DNA of 64,000 nucleotides. Source: Clostridia bacterium. Its GTDB lineage: Bacteria > Bacillota > Clostridia > Christensenellales > CAG-138. Shown here piece by piece: positions 1-8,487 of the stretch. Position 1 is the stretch's first letter. Each line of letters opens with the position of its first letter. The notes beneath the pieces were generated by a model that saw nothing but the letters and a program-made list of their open reading frames with translations, searched no databases and had not been told where the DNA came from. Position numbers and translations under genes: made by a program. The stretch is from assembly GCA_017407205.1 (NCBI GenBank), contig JAFQXA010000012.1, positions 1 to 64,000 of the forward strand, given 5' to 3'.

Positions 1-1
1 C

Positions 2-553
2 AACATACTTCTCCAGATAATGGAAGACGGTCGATTGACCGATGCTAAAGGTCGTACAGTTGATATGCATAATGCAATCATAATAATGACTTCAAATGTG
101 GGTGCAGCCCGTGTCGGCAAGTCCTCATCGGTCGGTTTTTCATCAAGCGAAAAACATTCCATCTCCTATGAGAGAATGCGTGAGGATATAATGTTTGAGC
201 TTAAAAAGACCTTCCGACCTGAGTTTTTGAACCGTCTTGATGAGATTATAATTTTCCGTCCGCTTGAAGAAGCACAGACGCTTGAAATAGTAAAGCGTAT
301 GCTTGAAAAAGTTAAGGCAAGGCTTAAAGAACGCGGCATTACACTTACAGTTTCTGCTGAAGCAGATAAGCATCTTGCCGCCGATGGGTTTGACCCGACA
401 TACGGTGCCCGTCCCTTGCGTCGTGCAATTCAGCACCAAATCGAGGACGGCTTGAGCGAAGAAATACTTTCGGGAAATATTGCCTTAGGTGACAGCGTTC
501 AGGCATATATCAAGAACGGGAAAATAAGTTTTAAAAAGCAAAAGAGCAAGTAA
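2..553 (+). CDS. clpC: ClpC-type ATPase, 3' part only
   Basis: C-terminal part of a Clp/Hsp100 AAA+ unfoldase. These proteins unfold substrates in the cytosol and feed them to the ClpP protease. The reading frame is already open at the window edge, so the 5' end is missing. About 183 residues are visible: the second AAA+ domain from the sensor-1 stretch (IIIMTSNVGA), then the small C-terminal subdomain with the sensor-2 motif (YGARPLRRAIQ). The sequence fits ClpC better than ClpB, but the N-domain and middle domain that would decide are outside the window. It is followed after 4 bases by a lipoprotein gene, probably co-transcribed. Confidence 0.93.
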   Translation, partial: NILLQIMEDGRLTDAKGRTVDMHNAIIIMTSNVGAARVGKSSSVGFSSSEKHSISYERMREDIMFELKKTFRPEFLNRLDEIIIFRPLEEAQTLEIVKRMLEKVKARLKERGITLTVSAEADKHLAADGFDPTYGARPLRRAIQHQIEDGLSEEILSGNIALGDSVQAYIKNGKISFKKQKSK

Positions 554-557
554 TTTT

Positions 558-1193
558 ATGATACATAAGATAAAAAAGGGCATTGCTTACATTTTGATAC
601 TGACATTATTACCGCTTGCACTATGCTGTTGCAGCGGTAATAATGCTGCATCGCCCTCACCGACGGACGATATTGTTTTGACACCTTCCCCCACCCTTTC
701 AGCATCAAACAGCAGTGTACAAAACACTCCCTCGCCCTTTAATCCGCTATTTGCTTTTTATTCTGATTACAATGCCTATTCAAAAAAGCAATTGAGTGAA
801 TATGTGATCGCACTTGAGGGTGCAAATGACGAAACACTTTTAAAGCTTTTTAATCACCTTTTCTATTCAACACTTCCGATGAATACTGTCGGTTTACTTA
901 TTTCTTCGACAAGTGAAGATTATTATGGAAGCCTGTTTGACGGATTTGAAGGGAGCGGTTCCATGCTCACATATGATGACCGTTATGAGTTTTCGTACGA
1001 CTTTGCAAACGGTGAAAGGCTATGGGGCACTTTTAACAAAGATGGTCTTTCCTTTTACAAGAGTTTTTCGGGTACTGAAGATTACTATAAGATGACACTT
1101 TTAAAAACCGAAGAAGGCTACACGTCAACTTGTCGCACGCAAAACGAAACAACAACGCTTCACGTAACAGCACAAGAGATAACATTTAACTGA
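558..1193 (+). CDS. Putative lipoprotein, unknown function
   Basis: A 211-residue protein I do not recognise. It starts with a basic N-terminus and a hydrophobic segment (about residues 8-22) ending in a run of three cysteines (C23-C25). This suggests export and lipid attachment, although the residue before C23 is Leu, not the usual Gly/Ala/Ser. A Ser/Thr/Pro-rich linker follows (about 26-60), then a soluble domain without a motif I can name. It begins 4 bases after the clpC stop with only a weak ribosome-binding site, so translation is probably coupled to clpC. A strong hairpin follows the stop. Confidence 0.7.
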   Translation: MIHKIKKGIAYILILTLLPLALCCCSGNNAASPSPTDDIVLTPSPTLSASNSSVQNTPSPFNPLFAFYSDYNAYSKKQLSEYVIALEGANDETLLKLFNHLFYSTLPMNTVGLLISSTSEDYYGSLFDGFEGSGSMLTYDDRYEFSYDFANGERLWGTFNKDGLSFYKSFSGTEDYYKMTLLKTEEGYTSTCRTQNETTTLHVTAQEITFN

Positions 1194-1195
1194 CA

Positions 1196-1230
1196 AAAAC
1201 GCTTCACGGCAAAAATCCGTGAAGCGTTTT
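1196..1230. terminator. Bidirectional terminator between convergent genes
   Basis: A perfect inverted repeat (AAAACGCTTCACGG at 1196-1209, its complement at 1217-1230) around a 7-base loop. The stem's own A and T runs give a U-tract on either strand, so it can end both the clpC-lipoprotein transcript and the convergent uracil-DNA glycosylase transcript. Confidence 0.9.
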
Positions 1231-1231
1231 C

Positions 1232-1831
1232 TTAAGTTTTAAGTAATTCTGCAAGCTTTGTCATATCACTTTTCAGCGTATCAATTAAGCTTCTGTTATA
1301 AATAACGCTTGCAGGGTGATAAAGCGGGAACAGCACCGTTTCATCATCAATTTTTATGGGGGCACCATGCACATTCCCTATAAGCAAATTGCCGAGCGAA
1401 AAAATATGCGAAACAGCATAAAGCGGTGAATTGCCGAGAGTTGCTATAATTCGTGGTTGCACAAGCTCTATTTCCCTTTTTAAGCACTCAGCACTTTCTT
1501 TAATTTCATTTTTAGCAGGCGTACGGTTGGCCACAGTCCTTTTTATACGCGTAGGTCTATACTTTACCGAGTTTGTGACAAAGGCGGTTTTTCGGTCAAT
1601 CTGAACCGCTTTTAAGATTTCATCAAGCTGTTTGCCTGCCTTGCCGACAAACGGACGGGAAAGCGTTGTTTCATCCTTGCCCGGCGCTTCACCGATAAAC
1701 ATTAGCTGTGCATTTATTTTCCCTTCACCAAATACCGGAGAAGTATATTCGCCTGTAAGAGTTGATGAAGAAAGAGAGAGCAACCTCTCCCTTTCTTTTT
1801 CATATATGGTTTCAAGTATTTTATCGCTCAT
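1232..1831 (-). CDS. Family 4 uracil-DNA glycosylase lacking the Fe-S cysteines
   Basis: A base-excision repair enzyme that removes uracil from DNA. Family 4 motifs are clear: GEAPG followed by PFVGKAG near the N-terminus, TNSVKYRP in the middle, and YHPAS near the C-terminus. Family 4 enzymes normally carry four cysteines that bind a [4Fe-4S] cluster. This protein has one cysteine (in SAECLK); the usual TNVVKCRPP cysteine is Tyr, and the N-terminal pair is absent. I chose ATG at 1831 (199 residues) over an upstream GTG at 1849 because GGAG sits 8 bases before it. It lies 24 bases downstream of the PBP gene, probably in the same transcript. Confidence 0.88.
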   Translation of the reverse strand: MSDKILETIYEKERERLLSLSSSTLTGEYTSPVFGEGKINAQLMFIGEAPGKDETTLSRPFVGKAGKQLDEILKAVQIDRKTAFVTNSVKYRPTRIKRTVANRTPAKNEIKESAECLKREIELVQPRIIATLGNSPLYAVSHIFSLGNLLIGNVHGAPIKIDDETVLFPLYHPASVIYNRSLIDTLKSDMTKLAELLKT

Positions 1832-1855
1832 TAAATTACTCCAAATCACGAAGTA

Positions 1856-4639
1856 TCAACCTACCGGCGGATAAAGCAATGAAATTACAGTATAGTTATA
1901 CTTCAATGCGCTTGTTGATGAAACTATATCAGCGTACGATGCCATGGAAATATATTCAACCAAGCTTGCAACGCCATTCTCAAGCACTGCACGTTCAGTA
2001 TCCGGCAAGCCCTGAACATTGTTCAAATAGGTTCTTACCTCGATAACAAGATTGTTCGCTTCTGCAAGAGCCTCCGTGTATTCCTGGCCGAAGTTCTCAT
2101 AAGAATGTACGTGACAGGTTACAACATTTGAGCCCGTATGATCAGGATCGGACGGCAAAGATGCACCCGGATCTTCCAAAACGCCAAACTCATCAGGTGT
2201 AAGCTCTGAATATATTGAATTGGGCAGATACTGGAGCAAAAGTTCCGGTTCAAGCTTTGAATACGGAGATTCCGAATCAATCAATATTACGCTTGAAGCT
2301 GTGACAGACTGTGTCGGGCAATAGATCGTTGCAATCTCATTTGAAATACTGCAAATATTTACCGTTGCGTGCATATCACAGAACTCATCGGGGGCTGTAT
2401 CCTTTGTAAACCAATCTGTTACAGGAGTATAACCGTTGGGATCATACTTACAAGCATCAGTTGCCAAAAGCCCCGAAACACTGCAAACTGTGCGTTTTAC
2501 GAGTCCAAGTTCGGACGGTGATGCATCTATGATGGGCTTATTATTAAGTCCTTCATGTATTTGTGACATGAACTCTTTGAATATCGGTGCTGCCACTCTG
2601 CCACCGGTCGAACCGCTGACAAGCTTCTTTGAGAAGTCATCATGGCCTACCCATACGGAAGCTGTGTAATAAGGAGTCATACCGCAGAAGTATGCACTTG
2701 AATAGTCAGCGTTAGTACCCGTCTTACCGGCAACCGTTATACCGCTAAGCTGTGCACGTGTACCTGTGCCACGCTCAACTGCATCTGTCAAAATATCAAC
2801 GAGCATATATGCAGTAGATGTTTTGAATACTCTTCTCGTTGTTCTTACCGTGTTAGCATCTATTATCACAACACCGTTATCATCAACTACCTTTACAAAC
2901 GAAAGAGGCTCTTTATACTCACCGCCTGCAGCGATAGCACCGAAAGCCGCTGCCATTTCAACAGGTGTTATGCCTGTTGTACCAAGTGCAAGACCTGAAC
3001 CTGTTGCGCTTATCCTTGCAGGATCTACGCCCAATTTTGCAAGGTATTCGGCTGCTGTAGGAATGGTAACGCCTTCAAGCAATGTTCGTGCTGCTGCAAC
3101 GTTGAGTGACTGCACAACGCCCTCTCTTAAGAGCAAAGGACCAATATGTTCTTCAGAACCGATTGCAGGATAACCCTTTGAAGTATCCCAGCCCTCAATC
3201 GGAGACGGGAAGTTTAACAATACGCTCGCAGGTGACATGCCAAGCTCAAGAGCCGGTCCGTATACTGCAAGAGGCTTAATTGATGAACCGACAGGCGTTG
3301 AGCTTTGGTATGCGCGGTTTAAAGTCTTTCTCGCTGTCGGTGATGTTCTTCCGCCTACAACAGCTCTTAATTCACCCGTATGGTAATCAAATACAACTGC
3401 CGCTGCCTGCGGTTGAACAGTAACCGTTGTTGAACCGTCCGAGTTGGTTTGAGTTATTGAGTAAGCGGATGAATCCTTAAGCTTGGGATAGTTGTCCCAA
3501 TTAGCAAGTGTGTTCTGAACAGCATTCTGTATTTTGGGATCTACCGTAAGATAAATATGATATCCGCCTGTACGAAGCTCATTTTCAACCGCTGTACGGT
3601 TTGCCGTAGTGTCCAAAAGACCACGCTGTTCAATAATGTGCAATACTATGTCACGTATTGCGTACTCTACAAAGTAGGGCATATCGTATATACTGCGATA
3701 TGTTGACTTTTCAAGAATGGTAACTTTTTCATTGAGCGCATTATTATGCTGATCCTTAGTAATGAAGCCTGCCTTATACATACGATCAATAACAAGATCT
3801 GTTCTGCCGTCAGTAACAGACATCTTGTTTGTTCCGTCTTCATTGAATCTTGAATATGTATTAAGACGCGGATTATAATACTGCGGTCTTTGTACCATAG
3901 CGGCAAGCATCGCGCATTCTCTTACCGTTAAAGCGGAAAGCTCTTTTCCGAAGTAATCCTTTGCAGCTGCTTTCATTCCGTAGTTCGAGCCACCAAGATA
4001 AACATCATTAAGATATGCTTCAAGGATTTGATCCTTTTCTATTTCCGTTTCAACCTCCAAGGCAAGGTAAGCTTCCTGTATCTTTCTCTTATATGATTGC
4101 TCGTTTGAAAGAATTTTGTTCTTTATAAGCTGCTGAGTAAGCGTACTTCCACCATGCGTATCAGCATTTCTGAGTGTATTTACAACGGCAGAAAAAAGAC
4201 GTTTATAATCAACACCGCTATGTTTATAAAAACGGACATCTTCAATTGCAATAACTGCATTCTTGAGCATATCGGGAATATCCTCAATATCTGCCCAGTC
4301 CCTGTATTCCATGCCTGAGAACGTAGTTATAACAGCTCCGTTTATATCGTAAATATACGAAGTCTTTTCACTCTTTGTAAGCAAAGAGACATCAAGATCC
4401 GGCGTTGTGTCAACATACGCTTTGGCAATACCCATTATAAGCCCAAAACCCGTAGCTCCTACGAGCACGACCAAAACGCCGAGTATTTTCAAAGTGTTAA
4501 AAAATACGGCAAGGGCAAAAGAACGAGGCTTTGTCCTTTCAACGAACAGTTCGCCGTCTTCCTCGGTACCGTTAAGTTTTTTAAACCAATTTGATATTTT
4601 ATTCCAAGTTTCCTTAAGGAAATCTTTGAATTTCTCCAT
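1856..4639 (-). CDS. Class A penicillin-binding protein (PBP1A-like)
   Basis: Bifunctional peptidoglycan synthase of 927 residues. It polymerises lipid II (glycosyltransferase family 51) and cross-links stem peptides (transpeptidase) on the outer face of the membrane. A basic cytoplasmic tail is followed by one membrane anchor (about 39-70), then the GT51 domain with the catalytic-Glu stretch IAIEDVRFYKHSG and the GGSTLTQQL motif. The transpeptidase domain has SSIK (SxxK), SLN (SxN) and KTG. About 200 C-terminal residues contain extra Cys-containing sequence. Start: the open frame extends upstream, but the ATG at 4639 has AGGTGG 7-8 bases before it and begins a normal cytoplasmic tail. Confidence 0.96.
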   Translation of the reverse strand: MEKFKDFLKETWNKISNWFKKLNGTEEDGELFVERTKPRSFALAVFFNTLKILGVLVVLVGATGFGLIMGIAKAYVDTTPDLDVSLLTKSEKTSYIYDINGAVITTFSGMEYRDWADIEDIPDMLKNAVIAIEDVRFYKHSGVDYKRLFSAVVNTLRNADTHGGSTLTQQLIKNKILSNEQSYKRKIQEAYLALEVETEIEKDQILEAYLNDVYLGGSNYGMKAAAKDYFGKELSALTVRECAMLAAMVQRPQYYNPRLNTYSRFNEDGTNKMSVTDGRTDLVIDRMYKAGFITKDQHNNALNEKVTILEKSTYRSIYDMPYFVEYAIRDIVLHIIEQRGLLDTTANRTAVENELRTGGYHIYLTVDPKIQNAVQNTLANWDNYPKLKDSSAYSITQTNSDGSTTVTVQPQAAAVVFDYHTGELRAVVGGRTSPTARKTLNRAYQSSTPVGSSIKPLAVYGPALELGMSPASVLLNFPSPIEGWDTSKGYPAIGSEEHIGPLLLREGVVQSLNVAAARTLLEGVTIPTAAEYLAKLGVDPARISATGSGLALGTTGITPVEMAAAFGAIAAGGEYKEPLSFVKVVDDNGVVIIDANTVRTTRRVFKTSTAYMLVDILTDAVERGTGTRAQLSGITVAGKTGTNADYSSAYFCGMTPYYTASVWVGHDDFSKKLVSGSTGGRVAAPIFKEFMSQIHEGLNNKPIIDASPSELGLVKRTVCSVSGLLATDACKYDPNGYTPVTDWFTKDTAPDEFCDMHATVNICSISNEIATIYCPTQSVTASSVILIDSESPYSKLEPELLLQYLPNSIYSELTPDEFGVLEDPGASLPSDPDHTGSNVVTCHVHSYENFGQEYTEALAEANNLVIEVRTYLNNVQGLPDTERAVLENGVASLVEYISMASYADIVSSTSALKYNYTVISLLYPPVG

Positions 4640-4666
4640 AAATTCCACCTCTTTACAATTAACAGA

Positions 4667-4695
4667 ATTATACCACAATCCAAGACAATCCTCAA
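4667..4695 (-). promoter_or_regulatory. Sigma-A-type promoter of the PBP gene
   Basis: Minus strand: -35 TTGAGG (4690-4695), 17-base spacer, -10 TATAAT (4667-4672) with an upstream TG (extended -10). It is correctly placed 28 bases before the PBP start codon, in the divergent interval shared with yunB. Confidence 0.75.
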
Positions 4696-4752
4696 CCACT
4701 CTATATCTGCATATAATATAACAAAGTTTTGTGTTATAAAGGTGAACAAATC

Positions 4753-5448
4753 GTGGAAAATGAATGCATCCTTCGAAAAAGAAAGAAAAACACGGCTCAC
4801 AAGGCCTCCAAAAGGTTGATTTTTCTCTCACTTATACCTATCAGCCTTATTCTGATGTTTCTGTTTTTAAGCTCAAATATGCGTCCTGCAATGACAGCGC
4901 TTGCCACCGCACGAATAAAATCAATAGCCGCAAAGGCAATGAATAATGCAATACTTGAATCAATGGACGATGAAGCAAAATATGCCGACCTCGTTGAAAG
5001 CTTTGAAAATGGGCAGCACGTATATATGCTTAATGCCAACACAAGGAATTTAAACATACTTGCTGCTGACTGTGCGGATAAAGCTTTGGAGTTTATAGCT
5101 TCAATGGGTGAACAAGGCATTTCAGTTCCGCTTGGCACAATAACAGGAATATCTTTCTTTTCAGGCAGAGGTCCTGCCATCAAAGTATACTTCACTCCTG
5201 TCGGAAGCGTACAAAGCACATTTAACTCGAAGTTTATTTCATCGGGCATAAATCAAACGCTTTACAGGGTAAACCTCGAACTTAAGGCAACAGTAAAGCT
5301 TGTTATGCCATCCGTTTCAAAAACCATTGAAGTAACAGCACAGGCCGCCATAGCCGAAAGTATAATAGTAGGCGACGTTCCGCAAGTTTATACGAACGTC
5401 GCCAACGAAGATGATATGCTGAACCTTATTCCGACAGAAATTCCTTAA
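4753..5448 (+). CDS. yunB: Sporulation protein YunB
   Basis: Matches YunB, a mother-cell protein needed for efficient spore formation in Bacillus; its biochemical role is not settled. The 231-residue protein has a very basic N-terminus, one membrane segment (about 18-40) and an extracytoplasmic domain. The stretches MRPAMTALATARIKSIA near the membrane and VPLGTITG, SGINQTLYR further on look typical of the family. GTG at 4753 is chosen because AAAGGTG ends 8 bases before it; a TTG in frame upstream lacks a site. The gene indicates an endospore-forming lineage. Its 3' end overlaps the convergent phosphoglycerate mutase-like gene by 23 bases. Confidence 0.85.
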   Translation: MENECILRKRKKNTAHKASKRLIFLSLIPISLILMFLFLSSNMRPAMTALATARIKSIAAKAMNNAILESMDDEAKYADLVESFENGQHVYMLNANTRNLNILAADCADKALEFIASMGEQGISVPLGTITGISFFSGRGPAIKVYFTPVGSVQSTFNSKFISSGINQTLYRVNLELKATVKLVMPSVSKTIEVTAQAAIAESIIVGDVPQVYTNVANEDDMLNLIPTEIP

Positions 5449-6658
5449 GAAGCTCATGCCCCTTTTCAATATACTTGCCGTTCTTCGCGTTTTTCTCGCA
5501 GAAAGAAGAGCCAAGCCCTGTATCCTTTCTGCTGTCAAACAGCAGGAACGGAACGGGCGAACCATCATGGGTTCTTGTTTTTAAAAGCGTAGGATGGTCC
5601 GGCAAAATCAAAATCCTGAACTCCCCAAACTTTTTCATATTGTCGTACATAGGCCCTACTACCTTTTCGTCCAAAAGTTCAATAGCCTTTATTTTGGCTT
5701 CCATATCGCCCATATGCGAACATTCATCGGGAGCCTCGATATGAACAATTGCAAGGTCGCTTCCGTTTTCAAGTGCACCTATTGCAGCATCCACCTTGCC
5801 CTTATAATTTGTCGTTATTTCCCCGTTTGCACCATCTACCTTTACATTTCTGACATTTGAAAGTGCAGCTATGCCTTCTACAAGCGGAACTGCGGTAATA
5901 GCCGTTGCAGTCTTATTATATGTCTTTTCAAAATCAGGGAGTGCAACGCCTTTTCCTGCTCCCCAGAACCAAAGGCTGTTCGTTGCTTTACCGCCCTTTT
6001 CTCTTCGTTTATCGTTTATGGAATGATTGTTGAGCACTCTGTATGCAATCTCCATCATGCGGCGTTGAACCTTTGAAACCATATCAGTTGGCTTGTTTAT
6101 ATATTCACCGATTTTTTCGCCCAATATATCATGCGGCGGTACAAACTCAACAGGTGGCACTTCAACATTTGCTGCAATGCCAATATGACGGAATGAGCTG
6201 TTTAAAACAAACCTCATACCTATTTCTTCGGCCAAAGCTTTAAACTCAGCATCTGCAATCAAGGTTTGCATAAGCTTTATTGAATCTTCACCGCTTATAT
6301 TGTCACCGCTGTGCGAATAAATGCGTTTCTCATTAAAATCGTCTTCCTCTTCAGAAAGCGCAACCATATTAACGCGGAAAGATATTTCGTTTTCCTTGAG
6401 CAAAACTCCTGAGCCTGCCGCTTCAAGCGGTGATCTGCCTGTATAATATTTCAAGGGATCGCAACCAAATATGGACAAAATCGCAGTATCACTTCCCGGC
6501 GGAAGTGTATCAGGTACATTTTTAACCATGCCAATCTCACCCGCTTTTGCAAGGGCATCCATGTAGGGCGTATCGGCAACTTCAAGCGGTGTTTTTGCCT
6601 TCAAGGCCTCGATAGGCTCATCAGCCATACCGTCACCTATTATTATCGCATACTTCAT
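5426..6658 (-). CDS. Archaeal-type phosphoglycerate mutase-like / proposed homoserine kinase
   Basis: A 410-residue alkaline-phosphatase-superfamily enzyme of the ApgM group: IIGDGMAD at the N-terminus, the metal/phospho-Ser region PPGSDTAILSIFGCDP, TGRSPLEAAGSG, and the C-terminal metal sites HIEAPDECSHMGD and LPDHPT. ApgM interconverts 2- and 3-phosphoglycerate without a cofactor. Bacterial members of this length have also been proposed as an alternative homoserine kinase in threonine synthesis. A standard GpmI is encoded at 35802-37343, so a non-glycolytic role is plausible. ATG at 6658 has a GAGGGG site. The start overlaps the pnuC stop by 4 bases (ATGA), so the two are translationally coupled. 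Confidence 0.85.
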   Translation of the reverse strand: MKYAIIIGDGMADEPIEALKAKTPLEVADTPYMDALAKAGEIGMVKNVPDTLPPGSDTAILSIFGCDPLKYYTGRSPLEAAGSGVLLKENEISFRVNMVALSEEEDDFNEKRIYSHSGDNISGEDSIKLMQTLIADAEFKALAEEIGMRFVLNSSFRHIGIAANVEVPPVEFVPPHDILGEKIGEYINKPTDMVSKVQRRMMEIAYRVLNNHSINDKRREKGGKATNSLWFWGAGKGVALPDFEKTYNKTATAITAVPLVEGIAALSNVRNVKVDGANGEITTNYKGKVDAAIGALENGSDLAIVHIEAPDECSHMGDMEAKIKAIELLDEKVVGPMYDNMKKFGEFRILILPDHPTLLKTRTHDGSPVPFLLFDSRKDTGLGSSFCEKNAKNGKYIEKGHELLKEFLSE

Positions 6659-7368
6659 ATCGTTCCCCTCTTTCTGTTCTGTTTTATTTCTTTTTCCCAT
6701 TTATACAGCATAATAATTCCGGTTGCAAGGTATACAACCCACATAAGGAGTGTTGCCATATTGTCGCTGCCCGACTTGAAATCGCACCACCACATATAAA
6801 TACTAACTGAATTTACAGCCGTCCATATCCACCATTGCTCCGAATACATTTTTATTGTCACTATCATAGCTACAACGGAAGCAGATGTTGTAAAACTGTC
6901 TATAAACGGCATTTTATCGCCAAGCCTTAAAAGCAGTAATCCGTACAGAAAAGTCAATGCACAAATGGAAAGCACCGTTACAATTCTTCCCTTATTTTTC
7001 ATATGATGCTTTTCAACTTCCTTTGTCTCATCGTTCATATGCTTACTCCATACAAAGAAGCCCACAAACTGCATCGGAAGATAATACAAAGCATTGAGCA
7101 TTGTTTCTCCGTAAAGCTGTGCTTTACACGATATTATTGAATACAACACGCAGTTCACAGCACCGAAAATATAGGCACACAGTTTTCCCTTACCATTGCA
7201 AACAACATATGCAACACCTGTAACCGCACTTACAATTCCAACTATTGAGTCACCCAAATAAATCGAAAGTGCACATATTATACCGCAGGACAGAAAAAGC
7301 CACAATGCCTCTGAAAGCTTCCAGCCTGAAACCTCGTTTTTTATAAACTTTATAATATCAACATTCAT
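6655..7368 (-). CDS. pnuC: PnuC-family vitamin transporter
   Basis: A 237-residue polytopic membrane protein of the PnuC family, which takes up nicotinamide riboside for NAD salvage; some relatives carry thiamine or other vitamins. About seven hydrophobic segments are visible, with family-type sequence in GAVNCVLYSI, YGETMLNALYYLPMQ, and the Trp-rich EQWWIWTAVNSVSIYMWW near the substrate site. A GGAG lies about 12 bases before the ATG, which is slightly long. I looked for an NAD-type riboswitch in the short upstream stretch and saw none. It is coupled to the downstream ApgM-like gene; a nicotinate phosphoribosyltransferase lies 7 kb away. Confidence 0.88.
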   Translation of the reverse strand: MNVDIIKFIKNEVSGWKLSEALWLFLSCGIICALSIYLGDSIVGIVSAVTGVAYVVCNGKGKLCAYIFGAVNCVLYSIISCKAQLYGETMLNALYYLPMQFVGFFVWSKHMNDETKEVEKHHMKNKGRIVTVLSICALTFLYGLLLLRLGDKMPFIDSFTTSASVVAMIVTIKMYSEQWWIWTAVNSVSIYMWWCDFKSGSDNMATLLMWVVYLATGIIMLYKWEKEIKQNRKRGTI

Positions 7369-7445
7369 TTGTTTATAATACTCCTACCTTCCCACTTTTG
7401 GCAACAAAAAGATAAAATTGACCGAAACAGTAAAACAGCTCATAC

Positions 7446-7480
7446 AAAAAACCCCGAAGCCATAAAGGTTTCGAGGTTTT
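7446..7480 (-). terminator. Terminator of the rplM-rpsI operon
   Basis: Minus strand: a hairpin with 14-base arms (7467-7480 and 7448-7461, one mismatch and one G-U pair), loop of five, followed by six T residues (7446-7451). It lies 21 bases after the rpsI stop. Confidence 0.85.
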
Positions 7481-7501
7481 GTAATCTTGTAAATGAATGA
7501 A

Positions 7502-7894
7502 TTATCTCTTTGAGAACTGAGGAGCACGACGAGCTGCTTTGAGACCGTACTTCTTTCTTTCCTTCATTCTGGGGTCACGTGTTAAGAAGCCAGCCTTCTT
7601 AAGTTCGACACGGAGCTCGGGCTCTGCAACGATGAGGGCACGTGAGATACCGTGACGGATTGCACCGGCCTGACCTGTTGTGCCGCCGCCGCATACGTTG
7701 ACCTTAACATCATACTTTGACATCGTGTTTGTAAGAACCAAGGGAGCGCGGACGATCATCTTAAGTGTCTCAAGACCAAAATACTGCTCGAGGTCACGCT
7801 TGTTAACTGTGATATTGCCGCTACCGGGAAGCAAACGAACACGGGCAATTGACTTCTTACGTCTACCTGTACCTAAAAACTGTGTGATTGCCAT
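7502..7894 (-). CDS. rpsI: 30S ribosomal protein S9
   Basis: Ribosomal protein S9, 130 residues, the normal bacterial length. The start ([17 protein letters not shown]), the middle ([19 protein letters not shown]) and the basic C-terminus ending in QFSKR are all typical. The C-terminal tail reaches the P-site tRNA in the small subunit. It is second gene of the rplM-rpsI operon, 21 bases downstream of rplM. Confidence 0.99.
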   Translation of the reverse strand: MAITQFLGTGRRKKSIARVRLLPGSGNITVNKRDLEQYFGLETLKMIVRAPLVLTNTMSKYDVKVNVCGGGTTGQAGAIRHGISRALIVAEPELRVELKKAGFLTRDPRMKERKKYGLKAARRAPQFSKR

Positions 7895-7915
7895 TTTCTT
7901 GCTACTCCTTCCCTA

Positions 7916-8347
7916 TTACTTAAGCACGAGTACTTCGGGTGTCTGTGCCTGCTGCTTGTGCTCGCTTCCGCGATAAATGCGAACCTTTGTGAGCATCTTG
8001 CGGCCAAGGGGACCCTTGGGCATCATGCGACGAATAGCTTCGTATACTGCGAACTCAGGCTTCTTTTCCAAGAGTTCACGGTAAGAAGTTTCTTTAAGTC
8101 CTCCGGGATAACCGGTGTGATGATAATACTTTTTGTCTGTGAGCTTGTTGCCTGTCAAAACAACTTTCTCAGCATTAATGATGATGACATGGTCGCCCGT
8201 GTCAACATGGGGTGTGTATATAGGCTTATGCTTTCCGCGAAGTATTGCAGCTACCTGTGATGCCAAACGACCCAAAACCATGCCGTCTGCATCGACTACG
8301 TACCACTTACGCTCGACAGATTCGCCCTTTGCCATATAGGTTTTCAT
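7916..8347 (-). CDS. rplM: 50S ribosomal protein L13
   Basis: Ribosomal protein L13, 143 residues, the usual length. It shows [18 protein letters not shown] near the N-terminus, the [17 protein letters not shown] loop, and MLPKGPLGR-like sequence ([12 protein letters not shown]). It binds 23S rRNA early in assembly of the large subunit. It starts with ATG after GGAGG. The operon has a near-consensus promoter and a roughly 95-base leader that may carry the L13 autoregulatory RNA. Confidence 0.99.
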   Translation of the reverse strand: MKTYMAKGESVERKWYVVDADGMVLGRLASQVAAILRGKHKPIYTPHVDTGDHVIIINAEKVVLTGNKLTDKKYYHHTGYPGGLKETSYRELLEKKPEFAVYEAIRRMMPKGPLGRKMLTKVRIYRGSEHKQQAQTPEVLVLK

Positions 8348-8441
8348 GGCGCGTCCTCCAAATAGAATTGATATTTTTGTTTTCGATTCATACTCGATTG
8401 CTGCCGGGGCTGTGGCCGCAAACCGCCTATAATACGAAACT
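8348..8441 (-). ncRNA. 5' leader of rplM, candidate L13 leader
   Basis: Between the predicted transcription start (about 8441) and the rplM start codon lies a leader of about 95 bases. It contains complementary stretches, for example TTTCGTAT near its 5' end and ATGAATCGAAA near its 3' half, flanking a G+C-rich middle (GGCGGTTTGCGGCC and CCCCGGC). Ribosomal protein L13 leaders are known in Bacillota. I recognise the position and size but cannot confirm the consensus fold by eye. Confidence 0.4.
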
Positions 8442-8447
8442 CATAAC

Positions 8448-8476
8448 ATTTTAATAAAATATTCCAGATATGTCAA
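8448..8476 (-). promoter_or_regulatory. Sigma-A promoter of rplM-rpsI
   Basis: Minus strand: perfect -35 TTGACA (8471-8476), 17-base spacer, -10 TAAAAT (8448-8453). The -35 lies only 12 bases after the stop codon of the upstream LRR gene. Confidence 0.85.
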
Positions 8477-8487
8477 GCACTAATTTG

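Noticed and set aside
2766-3173. Plus-strand frame opposite the PBP transpeptidase domain (135 codons)
   Set aside because: Shadow of the PBP gene; Ser/Pro/Thr/Ala-rich with no site or homology.
7369-7445. NAD or other riboswitch before pnuC
   Set aside because: The upstream stretch before the terminator is only about 75 bases and shows no recognisable aptamer pairing.
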